Below, in pieces: positions 50,038 to 63,003 of a stretch of 64,000 nt of DNA. A model generated the notes under the pieces. The model was not told where the DNA came from. It saw only the letters and a program-made list of their open reading frames with translations, and did not search any database. This DNA comes from Macrotrachela quadricornifera (taxonomy: Eukaryota; Rotifera; Eurotatoria; Philodinida; Philodinidae), in assembly GCA_022393335.1 (NCBI GenBank), contig JAJEKB010001228.1, positions 6,208 through 70,207 on the forward strand, given 5' to 3'. The position numbers were made by a program, and so were the translations under genes. How positions within the stretch are numbered: the stretch's first letter is position 1; each line of letters opens with the position of its first letter.

Positions 50038-51915
50038 GTGGCGAAATCAGAACTTCGCTACTAGAAGAGTTGAGCTTCCTAGCACTTTTTTCAAATCTGT
50101 CAGAAAGAGTGCAAGTTTTCACAGAAGCCTTTGAGATCAACACCATATTTTGCTTTGTAAAATTCTTCTCACATATTCATTCTTTAGATTTTTTAAGGAG
50201 AAATCAATAACTAAAAACTAATCATTTTGATTTTTCTTTAAAAAAAATGTTTTGTCCACATGAAGGTTGTTCCACGACTTTATATTAAGTATGGAAAATG
50301 ACGAATGTGGTAACAAAATGCTCAATCTTGTGCTGCTGAGTCTTCCAGTTGAAGCGAGTTTGTGTAAGATTCGAACTGAGATGTTCTGTTGGCGTTGTCT
50401 CTTGAATAAACTGGTAAAATAGGTTGTGAAAACGGCTTTTGACTGGTTCAATGTACATCAATTAGACATGATTTTGTTGAAGGGCTAATTGAAGAAAGCT
50501 CTCTATTTGAAGATGATGTTGTACAATGAACTACACTTACGTGAACTAAACTATAATCAAATAGGAACAAGGAATTCAAGCTGTTCATTACGACACTCGT
50601 GTAAAAAAGAATTTTGACAAAACAATCAGATTAAAATCAGTTATTGGATTAAAAATCGATTTTTAATCGATTAAAAGAGCAATATCCTCATTTGATTGCA
50701 AAATAATTTGTCGACTTTAACAATAGATTTCATTTGATTTCAATGTGATTACTCGACTTCAACGATAAATTCCATTTAATTTTAGTTATTTTTGATTTAT
50801 TTCAATCAATTGTTAAAATTGAGTAGATGAATATTTGAGTAAAAATCAAATAATCAATTTTAATCTGGTTTTTCGTCAAAATTTTTTATACGGGTAGAAG
50901 AAATACCTAATAATGGACGTAATCAGAATAACTGATATTAGATCATGTTTATTTTACTACTTTGTCCACGAGATTTCTTGATACACACGATAAAATTGTC
51001 AATAAAGACATTCCATTTACGCAACTTCATTTTATTCATATCGTTTTAAACTCTTGGCTAAAGAATTGTTTTTTAAGTGAACACACTATGTTGCTTAAAA
51101 TTTAGATCTTTTTTCATTGTCTTTAACATTCTTTTTTAGTCTACCACAGATAAATACTAGAGTTAGAACGTTAATCTTTTGTCTGCGTCAAGAAATAACA
51201 GTGTACAAACAAACAAACCTAAAATAAACAATACAGTTGTAAGATATCCTGTAAGAATTATCTATTAATCTTTACTTGATTACGAGAAAAAGAAACTATG
51301 GATATTACTATTTGTGTACTTAATGCCTTCGATTTTAACGTAATAATAATTTTCTAGAAAGAAAACTGGGCGATATAGAGGACATCAACGGTAATCTCGA
51401 GAGAGAGCCACCATTTATTGATGAGAAGTACGATGATAAAGAGATATAATTAACGATCGAAAAGATGTATCATTATAATTAAACTAATTTAATATTAATA
51501 TAAAATATATTCTTTCATCTAGAAAGAAACGGGGTGTACCTGAAAAAATCGATAGATGTCTGTATATTACAATAATTGCTTACGAATGACGGTTGTAAGT
51601 TGTATTTGACGCAAACTTTTCGAAGTTCCATAAATCTGAATATTCTTCGAAATCAATTGATATATAATTCTGTAATAGAAGCATATGTCGTAAGCATTTT
51701 GTTGCCAAAATTGTTATGTGGTTCTATAATTATTGAAAATTATTATTAAAAACACCTTTTCTTTGTTTACATTACCAATTATTTGTTCGTAGTATACAAA
51801 TATCGTTTTGAATCTATTGGCCGAGGCATAATAAACATCTAACAAGGTAAATTCTTTCTCATGAATGTGTCTTGATAGGAATTATGCTTTTGGTACCGGG
51901 AAGCAAACCGATTTC
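50038..51915. other. Interior of the composite element, decayed sequence
   Basis: Minus-strand frame 50460-50285 reads MYIEPVKSRFHNLFYQF and continues ~55 codons to a stop. It has realistic codon use and may be part of another transposase, but it carries no domain I recognise. Near 50650-50680 there is an AT-rich inverted repeat (TTAAAAATCGATTTTTAA). The rest is featureless. Confidence 0.4.
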
Positions 51916-52540
51916 TGTATTGGAAATCACTCGAAATCATCACAAATCAAGAAAACAGTTTGTTTCCACTCCCTTATACTAGTTCTCCTCAGAAATTCAC
52001 AATCTGGAATTTAAAATTTCTGCCTAGAATTTCGGCCAAGTATTCATTCACCGTTTTGTTTCGATGAAAGGCATTATATATATAGAAATACCCACTTTAT
52101 CTTTCACATACATTTCAAAACTCATCCAAAGTAAGTGATTTCATATATTTCTTGCTCTCTTTCAAAAAGTTAAGAGGAAACAGTCCAATTTCTTGATTTC
52201 TAATGATTTCTTTCGTTTCTAGCAAAGAAATCAGTTCGTTCACCCGTTCAGAGAATACCTGGGATATTTGGAAAATATTGGAAACCATCATAAAACATGA
52301 AATCACTTTGTTCCCATTTCCTTTTGCTACTTCTCCTCAAAATACATAATCCGGAAATCAAAATTTCTTTCTAGGATTTCGGTCAAGTATTCATTCACCG
52401 TTTTATTTTGCTGACAGACACTATATATATAGAAGGACCTACTTTGCCTTTCACATAGATTTTTAAACTCAACCAAAGTAAGTGATTTTATGTATTTCTT
52501 CGAGGATTGCTTCCAGACTTTCTTCTAGCCATTGTTCCTA
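51916..52540. repeat. Imperfect tandem duplication, ~350-bp period
   Basis: Two head-to-tail copies, from about 51918 and 52276, share AAGTATTCATTCACCGTTTT, TATATATAGAA, CTTTCACATA and CCAAAGTAAGTGATTT in the same order with ~75-80 percent agreement by eye. Non-coding. Confidence 0.7.
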
Positions 52541-52693
52541 AATTTTCATTTCAGTTAGACACAGTATTTCTCGGATTTCCCTAGAATTCTACTCGACTTC
52601 TGCCCAAGATTTCTTTAGGCTTTTTCTCGAGGTTACACATGGATTTCCTCTAAAGGAGAAATATTAATGAATTCTTAGTGGAATTCTAATCGA

Positions 52694-52919
52694 ATCCTAT
52701 CAAATCATCGTGAAATCATAGTGAAATCCTGTGAGATCATACTGAAATCCTATGAAATCATAGTGAAACCCTACAAAATTCTATGAAATCATAGTGAAAT
52801 CCTCTGAGATCATACTGAAATCCTATGAAATCATAGTGAAATCCTCTGAGATCATACTGAAATCCTATGAAATCATAGTGAAATCCTGCAAAATCGTATG
52901 AAATCATACTGAAATCCTA
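52694..52919. repeat. Minisatellite, ~42-bp unit of two related half-units
   Basis: Units alternate between ATGAAATCATAGTGAAATCC and TCTGAGATCATACTGAAATC, so a 20-21-base ancestor was duplicated and then amplified. At least five copies, with two central ones nearly identical. It ends directly at the right-hand motif array of the composite element. Confidence 0.85.
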
Positions 52920-53090
52920 GTGCTTTTACGGCAATCCACGACTTGTGATGGTTGGTTACGTCAAAATACAGTCGTAAACGTCAGTGTATACTGTCATGTT
53001 CGTCAGAATACGGTGGTGTTACGGCACAGATTTTAGCGTAAACGGTGTTCGTTTTCCATCGTATACGACCGTAGTAATGTTCGACCTGGG

Positions 53091-53973
53091 ATTGAGATAG
53101 AAAATGACTTCTCAATTATTACATTGAATGTCGCAATGATAAAAAAAGTATGAAAGATATAAACAAAAAGGATAATAATAATAAACGAAGACAAAAAAAA
53201 TGTTGCTATCGAATTCACATTAGGAAAGAAAGATGAACAATTTACAACATGAGTAGTAAAAGAATAAATTGTATATTCTAAGGGTCATTGTGTTCATCAA
53301 TCTTTTTTATTGTATCTGTAATGAGAAGTAGAACATATGCTTATCTATAATAGCTCATTACAAAAGAAAGATAATTATGAACTATTTGATTGAATAAATC
53401 TTTCATTATTTTAAAATACATTTTTTTATGTTTACAAATAGTTAGAATTTTTATTATTCAGTATTAACGACTATGTCAATGAATGAAATTTGACTAAAAA
53501 TAAACATTTTTCTTTAATATGACTTAACTAATGCCATCATAAACATAATCAACTGAGACAAATTGGTTACAATCGAAAGTTGGAAATCATTGACGATGAG
53601 AATATTCCTCTTTCATCCAAATAGTAATAGGTCTTTATGAATAATTTTATCGACTCTTATGCTATTTCTTGTACGTTCTTAATTTTTCAATCTATCGACA
53701 TTCATAAGACCATCTAAATATTCTGGCTTTCGTGACATCAAAATATTATCGTTATGATTGATGTAACTCTATGGCAATACATAAAATATTGTTGAGTTCG
53801 TTCTTAATAATTTTTGCTCAAAGTACATTTAAAAAAAAATGATCCGAGTGATGCATAACACTTAACACTAGACAAGTTGGAAGATGATATTGAAAGAATA
53901 CTTACATTTATATAAAAATATCTTCATTCAATGACAAAATGGGACATAAAAAGTCACTGTTACAATTGTCTCA
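53091..53973. other. 3' flank of the large F-box gene
   Basis: No coding sequence seen; AT-rich. The poly(A) signal of the minus-strand F-box gene should lie here, but no single AATAAA stands out. Confidence 0.4.
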
Positions 53974-56900
53974 TCACTTCCATAAAAATAAAAAACTGTT
54001 AATATAACCAACTGTAAATGAGTCGTCTACTGTTAAATAACTGCAATTTATCACCCATTGTCGAAGGTTTGTTACGATATCATCTGATAGTTTACTTTCG
54101 ACGATGAGAGTGTATAGCTGTTTAATATTTAGTTGAGTAAGTATAGTTGACAAAATCGATTCATGGGATGCTTTTGAGGTTTCCAGAGTTAGAGATAGAT
54201 GGCGAAGACGGGAAAATACGCGAGCTAAATGTTGAAGTAGATCTGATTCAATGCCTGTCCATTTTCGAATTTTCAGAAGGGTGATTCGCTGTTTCAACAG
54301 GTCACATGTAGGTTCTTCATCGATTAAAATTTTGAAGCAATTAAAGTCTATATACAGACTCTCGAGATTTGGCGCTACCTTGAGCACATCAAACAATGCA
54401 CAGATTCCAGATACATCAAGCTCTTTGAGGCAAGGCAATTTGAAGTTCACTGATTGTTTTAACGTCATTAACATACCTATATGAAAAAAAAAGTTACGTC
54501 AGTCACTTACTTCATTGTGTACTATTATCTAAAACTATTTTTTAAAGTTGATATTCAAGAGATGCAGAAATACATAGGAATTGTTAAATCAATCTTGTAT
54601 GTGAAAAATATAAATCGAAGAGAAGATTTGGTGCTGAATTCATACAAAAAAAAATAAAATATTGTGGTTAAAACAACTCATAACTAAATTAATGTAAATA
54701 CTCATCTGATTTTTGTTTTGTGCAAATCTTACAATCAATTTTAATCTAATTTCGTGTCTAAATTTTTGTACATAAGCAATGCTCATCTTCGTACAAAGAA
54801 TACTTGATATCTCTTTCAAATTTGGAATTTTCGTTTAGAAACGCAAATATTCAAGTCATAAAGATAAATATCAGATTGATAGAATAGATTAAGGTGGATG
54901 TATATCCTGTTATTCAAGCTAATTATGTGAAATATTGGAAACTTGAAGAAAACCTTTTTTTTATTAAGATGTATTTTTATAAATATGATCATTTCAAGAT
55001 TCAAGTTTTACAATTATGGAAATATTTTAGCTGTGTCTCGAAATAAATATTTTTCGAGATGAAAAATTTTCAAACCTTGTAATTTCGTCTGACTATTTAT
55101 ACACAAAAAGTTCTCGAGACTTATTTTTCTTTTTAGTTTTGTTGAATTGATGGAAATCACTGAACCTATTCTATGAATAGCAGCTTCCAGGATTTTAGTA
55201 TGTTTTTCACAGAAAAACGTATGTACCACTTCAAGATCAGGGCCTGTATAAACCGAGTTTTTGCCTACTTATGAAAACTGATTTCATCACAGCACACTCT
55301 CTACAGTGTAAAGTTAGTTTCAGTATTTTTCAAATTTTCTTTCTTCTTTACAGTTTATTTAAAGCCATATCTATCCACCATCAAAAAAAGTAAATTTTCC
55401 CGAAAAAAATTAAAATTACGATAAATACATGGAAAAATAGCGTGAGTTCTCCTCTTTCAGAAACTGTATGATTTTTAAGTCAACAGCGCGTTTTTGAGCA
55501 AAACCTTTGTTGATCTCCATTGTTTACTTCTTCGAAAACAGGAATTTTTCAGAGAATATGCTTCCAGTGTGGCTAGACATCCACTTTTCCAGAGGATTTT
55601 GAGTCATTGAACTTTTGATTCTTTTTGTTCGCTAAAAAAGCAAGTATTTAAAAAAATGGGCTGGGTCATGCGCTGTCTTCCGACATGCTCTTTCAAATGA
55701 AAAAAATTTGGGATGTCAAATAGGCTATTTTTTACAATGTGTGGTGGATGTCTTGGTCAAATGTCATGGAAAGAGCTGGAAGTTTTATTGAGTCTCGTTA
55801 CTAAAGACCTAATATGCCTCAAAAATTTCATATCATTTCAATGTATCTGGGCTGAGACCAATTTTTTGAGGAGGAGCATAGGCGTAAAGTATATCGTAGT
55901 CTAAAAATAGAGTTAATTAGCCTAAACATGGAGAAGTACTTCTTCATTAGTCCATTCTAGCGATGTAATAGTAACTTTCATGAATTCTAAGTTACTATTC
56001 CTAATAGTATATTGCCACGGACTGCTGAATTGCATTCCTTCCGTTTAAAATATAGATTTGAACGAAATATCATGGTTTTTGAAAGAAAACCGTCTTGAAT
56101 GCTTGATTTTTAACTGTTTAGGCAAATTTTTCATTAGTTTCATCCGAATTTCGAAGGATATTGCAGAGTTTTTCTCTAATTTCTCAAAGAGTCCGGAATG
56201 CCGAATCTAATAATTGTCTTTGTTTTCTATCACATTTTGAATACAGCCAAGAATGTCTATAAAACTTGTGTAGATGATTAATAATGTCTAACACTATGTG
56301 ACATAAAGTCACTATTACTCATTATTTCAGACTAAGAAAGATATAGAAAACACTTACACGTGTCTGCTATATAATTTACATCGATACGTAGTCTTCGAAG
56401 ACGCTGAAAATGTTGCACTGTCATAAGTATGTCAATCAAAGATGTCGAATCATAAATGGATAAAGTTTTAACTCGTTGCGTGTATTTAGAGTCGGACAGA
56501 ATCTGTTTACCGATTGCTGCTGGTAGTTCGAGCAAATGTAAGCCACAAGAAGCCGTAAACATCAATATACACTGATTTGATTCGTCTAGTAAGCAGCTAA
56601 TTGGAAGTAGAACTGACCAAGAAGACATCAGAGTGTTTACCTTAAAAATTGGTTCACGAAAATAATAGCGAATAAGAAAGTGAATATTTTTGAGAGATGG
56701 TGGTAGAATCTTAACGAAATTTTCTTGTTTGATAAAATATTCATCTTGTGTAGATAGATCAAGGGTAAGTATTTGCAATGAAGGCATATGTCGCAATACA
56801 TCTGCAATTTCATCTAAATTCCAAAAGTCGATGGCACGTAAACGAAAATCAATGAGATGAATTAGTAATGATCGATTGGTGAATGCTAATTTGAGATCTG

Positions 56901-57570
56901 AAGTATATAACATCTGATCAATATTTACATATAGACGATGTACGTTTGGTATTAGGGCAAAAAGATCCGGCAGTGTTTGACTTTGCGTTATGTTAATTGT
57001 GAGCTCTCGGATATTTAAATAAGAAATCGTTTGATCAACGTGGAGTACATTCAAGGATTCTGAATCGTGATCGAATGATATTGACTGTAATCTGCCATTG
57101 TTTGCAGCGAATATTTTGGTCAGAAGTGCTTCTCCCGAAACATCTTTGAGACATCGAATATTCAGCTCTATAAGCTGTGAAAGATTTTGAAGCATATCGA
57201 TAAATGACAAAAGTCCATTGCCGGTAAACCAACATAATGTGAGTTTCTGCAAACTTGGAAATATATCTGGCATGCGTGAAGCACAAAGAATGCTGGATAA
57301 TTTGGAAGACAACAGTTTTTCCCTATAACTATGAAAAACAAATGATCGAACGTAAGAAAAGATTTGAGGTAGAATATGAGAGACGATATAATCAAATCGG
57401 TGATAGGTAACACCACTGAGATTTATATAATGACAGTAATCTGTTATTGTGACGTTGAGACGAGCGTTCAGATTATACAGAGAGTACAGCACATCAACTA
57501 CGTGAAGATAACGACATATTTGTAATAATATTTCATCGGGTAACATCTCCAGAGACGATAGTGAAGACAT
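53974..57570 (-). CDS. F-box protein with LRR-like C-terminal region
   Basis: Two exons, 57570-56358 and 54476-53974 (TGA), joined by GTAAGT and a TTCATATAG acceptor, restore IADTC then MLMTLKQ; 571 residues. The N-terminus LEMLPDEILLQICRYLHVVD (residues 7-26) is an F-box, the Skp1-binding part of SCF ubiquitin ligases. The remainder has irregular Leu-rich segments (FPSLQKLTLCWFTGNGLLSF, LIELNIRCL, MPSLQILTLDLS, LPCLKELDVSGI, APNLESLYIDF) of the type found in FBXL-like proteins. Large families of such genes are common in bdelloid rotifers. The ATG follows directly on a TTGTTTTAG acceptor, and a matching donor (TAG|GTAAAT) lies near 57753, so a 5' UTR intron is likely. The 1.9-kb intron is unusually long. 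The ubiquitylation target is unknown. Confidence 0.85.
54477..56357 (-). other. 1,881-nt intron of the F-box gene
   Basis: It is thirty times the typical intron length here. Several short frames (for example 55014-55229 minus and 55713-55904 plus) have no recognisable domain; it probably contains a decayed insertion. Confidence 0.6.
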
Positions 57571-60526
57571 CTAAAACAATCAATTCTCATAAGTAACCAG
57601 TTGCTGAAAAATCTGTGCACAATGTGCACTAGCAAAATAATCACCGTCTGAATGCAGGAAATTTGATTGTTGAAGGATCAATACTGTCTTATACAATTGT
57701 TGAGATTGTTTCATTCACGCAGACTATTGACAGAAAGAAAGAATATTTATTTACCTAGCGTCTCTATGAAGTCGACGATGAAAGAGAAATCTGTAACATG
57801 GCAGCAATAGTGAATACAATTTGATGTTGATATAAATGAAGCTAACGAACATTGATTACAACAAGTGAGACACGTGTATACGTAATAATTTATGAAAAAA
57901 TAACCTATATAAAATTTTCAATTTGTATTTTTATAAAACATAATGCACAAGGAGCGTTGAAATATAGAGACATCGAAGGAGAAAAACACTCATGCGAATG
58001 GCAACCAACTAATTTCAGGGTCTTAATAACGATGCATCTACCAGATTCATAGCACTATTTTGGATGTCACAAAAATAAGTTCTGTCTTGAATAGTATATA
58101 AGAAAATCTATCCGTTTTTTTTAAGTTTAGATCGCCATTTATAATAATTCAATTTTCGTGATTGAAATTTCTGTCAAGTGTTATACATATCATAAAAGAT
58201 GTTTATATTTTAATACACTGTAACATTCACATGATCATATTTAGTATGAAAAAAAAATATTTGTAATGATGAATGAAAGAATAATGAAGAACGATATCGA
58301 CAGAAGTTCAATTATAAATTTACTACTAAAATTTGTGAGTAACGAAGTTGGATACTGTGAAACTTTAGTTTCAATTTCAATTGTTTGTTTGATCAGCCTT
58401 TGTATTTGCTACAACTTCACTGAACATCTCGAAAATTCAATCTAAAAAAACAATTTGAACTATCTTCTTTCAAATGTGATAAGAATTGAAATATTTTATT
58501 TTTTTGTAATATATCTGAGCAAATTTATTCTTACGAATAAATATAAATTATTACTCTGGCTTATATACAATGTCATATGTTAACTTTCATATTGATAGGC
58601 ATTGAAAACAGAGTAATGAATATGAAATTCTCTATTATCCTATATATAAGCTTTATATCTTATTATTCAAATATTCGGTAAATAATAAAATCAGTTAAAC
58701 ATTCAGAATTTATTAATTCTAATTGGTTAAATATCATCATCATATTCGTGCATTGTTGTAGCCTGATTTGAAAATCACTAAGAGCTGATTAGAATGACAA
58801 AAGTAGTTAAGAAGGCATAACGTTATAAGTAGCAAGGCATATGGTCAAATTCATTATACCGTTGTTTCTAGTGGAGTGGTTAAAAATTTTCGAATAGTGA
58901 CCAATTTTCCAGCAAAGTTGTCTGTATGGAATAAATAATCATGAGCAATTTAAAACTCAGGTAGATCCTAGTTTTTGGAAAACTTACTATTCTATTTTAT
59001 TTGCAAAAAATTCAATGATCGGTTGATCCTCTCACAACACAACTTGAACGAGTATAATTTTAAAAATAGATTCAGATTATGGTTGCGATTGCATAGGGAG
59101 AATAATTACACTAATTGTTTTTAGTTGTAGAATACATCACACAAAGCATGTAGAAAATCATAGTACCATAATGAGCAACTCACAGAACGAATCTTCAAAT
59201 TATCAGGTTTCAGAAATGAATCTATAACAGTGTTATGAACACACTAAAAAGTATACGTTTTCAAAACTAAACGGTTTTACACAGAGCGTTTTGGGTTATA
59301 CAACTATCTAATTAGATGTTTATTTTCTAATCAGATAATTTGTTTAAATTCAATATAGTCTGCATCATCTTATGTATAGAAGTATGTTCTCTTTTTATGT
59401 GCGTGAGTTACCGCACTCGATGTATATTTTGTATATATTAAAATAAGAACCAAACAAAATTTTGACAAAAACAGAACATTCCTACGGAATGAGAAATACG
59501 AAGACGAGAAACAAACGAAAAACGAAATAAAGAAAAATATGTATAAGTGCGACACCACTGCAACAGATAGGCATAATAAGAGTTGCAAGAGATCTGGTGG
59601 TTGCTTTACTTTAAATAAAGAAAGAGTGGAAGCACTAACAAAAAAAATGTAGTTTTACTTATAACTGATCACATTGTCTCTATTTTCCTATTTCTGTTCT
59701 CTAGAAATTACTAATATCACGTTCATTTTTCATGAATTATTAGTTTTCTCTAATTAAACAAAAAGTTTTGGAAAAAACGTTTTTATACAATAACTTATAC
59801 GGGCTTGATGAAATAAACTAATAGGCACTATTCTATATTTGAGCAGAATCTTCAGAGTGATGGTGAGATTTATCAAGAGAGCAGAAGAAGAGCGAAGACT
59901 ATTTCTAACAGCTAAGCTGATTTTTCTAAAATATACAGTAGATACAGTATTCTCATTATTTAGCTTGTAAAAATTCTGAAAAAGTTTTAAAATATTTTTT
60001 CGAATGTAATAAAAAAAATTGCTCAATTTTTGAATTTTCACTGATCTAACTTCCTGTTGACAATTTAATATGTAGTAAATCATGTTGTGTAGAAGTTTTA
60101 ATTGTAAAGTTAATATTGTTTCTTCATAAAAATAAATTATTAATGTTATATATGAATATAATAAATCAAAATAATATAGAAAAAAAGTTGAAAAATACAA
60201 TATATGACATCTGCACACATTAATATTATTTCAAATAAAAATATAGTCATGTATTCCGAATGATTTATACGACTTGTCAAGTGAAAATATTGAGATTATT
60301 TGAAAGTGTAGTATATCCTATTGATTAATAAGAAAATATTGCTTTGAACATTTAGTCAAATTTGAAAGCACGATATATTGTTAAAATTCATCGTATTTAC
60401 AATCTTTAGAACTTTTACATTCTTGAAAAAGGTATCATCTTTTGTACGGGTAAATGTTTGATTCGAAATGATCGAATAATTATTTTCATATATCGTTCTA
60501 GTTCATAATATTGATAAAAACCAGTG
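57571..60526. other. Intergenic region
   Basis: Upstream of the F-box gene and of the small membrane-protein gene. AT-rich, no supported gene. A TTCTAG acceptor at about 60495-60500 suggests a 5' UTR intron before the ATG at 60527. Confidence 0.5.
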
Positions 60527-60784
60527 ATGGAAAAGGATCCTGCAATGGTAATATTTGGAATAGTTTTTTGGATTTGTCTTTTGATATGCACTTGTTCTTG
60601 GCGTATCCATCAACAAGAACGTGCAAAAGCACGTATTCGTCGTCACACTGAAAATATAGTTGCTGCTATCGGTGCTCAAAGTCAACCTCGTATTATCTAC
60701 CATATAGCTCCAATTTTGCCGGTTGATGTCCCACTCATTCAAGAATCATTACCACCTTCTTATGATCAAATAAAAAAAGTTTAA
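60527..60784 (+). CDS. Small single-pass membrane protein with PY motif
   Basis: 85 residues from the ATG at 60527 to TAA. Residues 7-25 (MVIFGIVFWICLLICTCSW) form a membrane helix close to the N-terminus, followed by a basic segment (KARIRRHTE) that would face the cytosol. The C-terminus has LPPSYDQI, a PPxY motif of the kind bound by WW domains of NEDD4-type ubiquitin ligases. This design resembles small NEDD4 adaptor proteins, but no family is recognised. AATAAA lies about 35 bases after the stop. A splice acceptor before the start and ordinary codon use support a real gene. Confidence 0.65.
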   Translation: MEKDPAMVIFGIVFWICLLICTCSWRIHQQERAKARIRRHTENIVAAIGAQSQPRIIYHIAPILPVDVPLIQESLPPSYDQIKKV

Positions 60785-61657
60785 CAACATGAAAATGAAT
60801 CACAAATGAATTGAATAAACATATCATTTTAATGAACTAAAAATTTCATGTTTCGTTAGATTACATATCTATATATTGTCATCAATACAATGTGAAGCAC
60901 CGAATTTGTATGAATTATTGTGAGTTCTCTTTATTAGTACGATAAGAATTCGAATTAGAACTGTGAATCTTTTTTGTGAATATTGCATGATGAAAATATC
61001 GATATAAATTATGACAACAACAGTATTAGATAGCGTAATACTTAGTTATTCTATTCGTTTTCTTTCTTTACAAATATGCAACAATATCAATGAGCAAAAG
61101 ATAACGAAGAGTCCGATTAAATATACTGTCTTAAAAATGAGATTTATTGTATTGAGATAAGACAAAGAAGGAGAAAAAATTCAAGTCAGGTGATATAAAG
61201 CAAATACAAAGAATAACGACATTTTTTTACTTGAGTCTATATATTTATAAGAATATGCAATTTCTGACAAGTATTACTCGCAATACTGTTGTCTTTTGTT
61301 TAGCAGACACCATACTTTTGTGAACTACTTAGTGTCTGGTATTTCAATAAAGAACTGTAAATATTCAATCTGTTCAAATGAGTCTATCAAAAATACTTCA
61401 TAAAAGACAGCTATTTAGAACTAGGAGATAATTTCTTCTTTACTTGATAGATTTCTGTATAGATAAACACATTCCAATGAATATTAGTACAACTGTCAAG
61501 TGAGATTCTAGATTCAAGAAAAGAAAATCTTGTAAAAACACTAAATTTTAAAGATGAGGCTATGAGTGCCAACATCATTATGTCTCAGTAATCAATATTT
61601 CGTGTTGTGTCATCACTTGTCTTTTTCCTCATTATTTCGTTCATAGTCTTTCACTTC
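60785..61657. other. Intergenic region
   Basis: 3' flank of the PY-motif gene; no gene or repeat recognised. Confidence 0.4.
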
Positions 61658-61659
61658 TA

Positions 61660-62304
61660 CAGGATGTTTCATAAGTCTTGGGACACGATAAAATTCGTAT
61701 ATAGTGATACACTAAATAATTTCTAACCATTATATTCTTAAATTAACTTTCACTACTCATCACGACCTTTCGAATGATATCTAATTGAAAACATCTTCTC
61801 TCATAATAATATAAATATAAACATGACAATCTAATGATGAATTTTTTGAAATCAAACAACATAATGCGGGATGTATCAAAATCTTTCCCACATTATTTTA
61901 TTTCGTACATATCTCGCTGTAGGTATATGATCCAATCCACAATTATTTAAAAAGATATGCCATAAAAAATTCTACAATAAATGTCTAAACAGATACTTAC
62001 TCACTTGTTTTAATGGCTTACTCTATGCTCAAAATGAACATCCTACATCATAGTGCTATTCCTCATCATATTGAGTAGAAGCATTATCATGCGGTTTGTT
62101 CATTTTGAATATGGAATGAGCCATCAAAATAAGTCAATAAATGTCTGTTTAGATATCTTTCATAAAATTTTACACGGCAAATCTTTTTAATTTGAAAGGG
62201 CGTGAGAAATACTACAAGCTGATATAAGAACATGATAGTTAGACACTATTTAGTGTGTCGAAATAAACGAATTTGTCGCGTTCCAAGATTTATGAAACAT
62301 CCTG
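61660..62304. mobile_element. TA-flanked palindromic element (foldback MITE)
   Basis: The ends CAGGATGTTTCATAA (61660 on) and its inverse TTATGAAACATCCTG (to 62304) are each flanked by TA, consistent with a Tc1/mariner-type TA target. The arms continue inward as inverted copies (CGACAAATTCG, ATGGCTxAxTC, CAAAATGAACA) to a centre near 62070-62085. The left arm is longer by an insert of about 170 bases (roughly 61800-61960). No transposase is encoded. Confidence 0.75.
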
Positions 62305-62731
62305 TACTCAACATCTAGTATAATTTCAACTTTAAATAATCCATATTTACATGGTTTGTTACGAAGCATTAAATATTCAAATATAACCAACTTCCCTTCG
62401 AATCTCCAAGTACTACAATGAAAATATGCGTTTACGTGATCATCATTCCACAGTTACACCACCTCACAATGCATTCTCTTATTGGATGACATGAGTAATG
62501 CAATAAAACTAAAATTAATCACTTTTATCTATGTATTTAAAAAGAAATCATAAAAGTTGATAAGAAGTCAAAGGGCATGTAACTATAATAGATATTCTAT
62601 GCAACAATATTTTCGGTTGAAAATTTCGCCGATTGTGTATCTTAGTAGAAATATATGCTTCTTTTTTTAAAAATTTTTGTTCTTATGTCAATATTTGCAG
62701 TGGATGACTAAACTTACTCTATTCTTGCAGC

Positions 62732-63003
62732 AGGTACCGGGATCTATTTTTTTGGGATTTATTTGGATTTTTTAATAAATCCTCATACATCGTAAAATGA
62801 ATTCCACATAACTCCTAGTGAGGGTGAGGGTGAGTGCGGGGGATGGGGGCAAGAGTGATGGTGCGCTGAAATACTAATACAGCTACATAGTCTCAATAAA
62901 TCCTTAGTAAATAAATATATCCCAATAAATCCTTAGTAAATAAGTATATCCCAATAAATCCCGCAGAAGAAATAAATCTCAAAAAAATAAGTTCCGGTAT
63001 GCC
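62732..63003. mobile_element. Small inverted-repeat element, ~270 bp
   Basis: The left arm GGTACCGGGATCTATTTTTT (62733 on) and the right arm, reading GGCATACCGGAACTTATTTT on the minus strand (from 63003), are imperfect inverted copies extending ~30 bases to GGGATTTAT / GAGATTTAT. The interior has a GAGGGTGAGGGTGAG tract at about 62819-62833 and two to three copies of CCCAATAAATCCTTAGTAAA. Non-coding, MITE-like. Confidence 0.65.

Larger units (their letters stand above)
48706..53090. mobile_element. Candidate ~4.4-kb composite DNA element with CCCAGGTCGA inverted ends
   Basis: The left end 48706-48715 (CCCAGGTCGA) is matched exactly in reverse complement at 53081-53090 (TCGACCTGGG). Inside both ends lie arrays of short motifs around CGTAAACG / TTTACGGT / CGTATACGA (48716-49010 and 52925-53080), found nowhere else in the window. 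On the left these form two direct copies about 158 bases apart (48781-48845 and 48939-49003). The interior holds a MULE transposase relic, a 350-bp duplication and a minisatellite. No clear target-site duplication: flanks are TCATGTCTA and ATTGAGATA. The two ends may belong to one degraded element or to two solo ends of the same family. Confidence 0.5.

Noticed and set aside
50285..50460. Minus-strand frame with MYIEPVKSRFHNLFYQF as a separate gene
   Set aside because: Short, stopped after about 55 codons, inside decayed mobile DNA and without a recognised domain; described within the region entry instead.
52694..52919. Regular spaced repeats resembling an array such as CRISPR
   Set aside because: Units are contiguous with no unique spacers, in a eukaryotic genome; this is a minisatellite.
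62819..62833. GAGGGTGAGGGTGAG tract as a telomere-like repeat
   Set aside because: Too short and not the TGTGGG-type repeat reported for bdelloid telomeres; it lies inside an inverted-repeat element.
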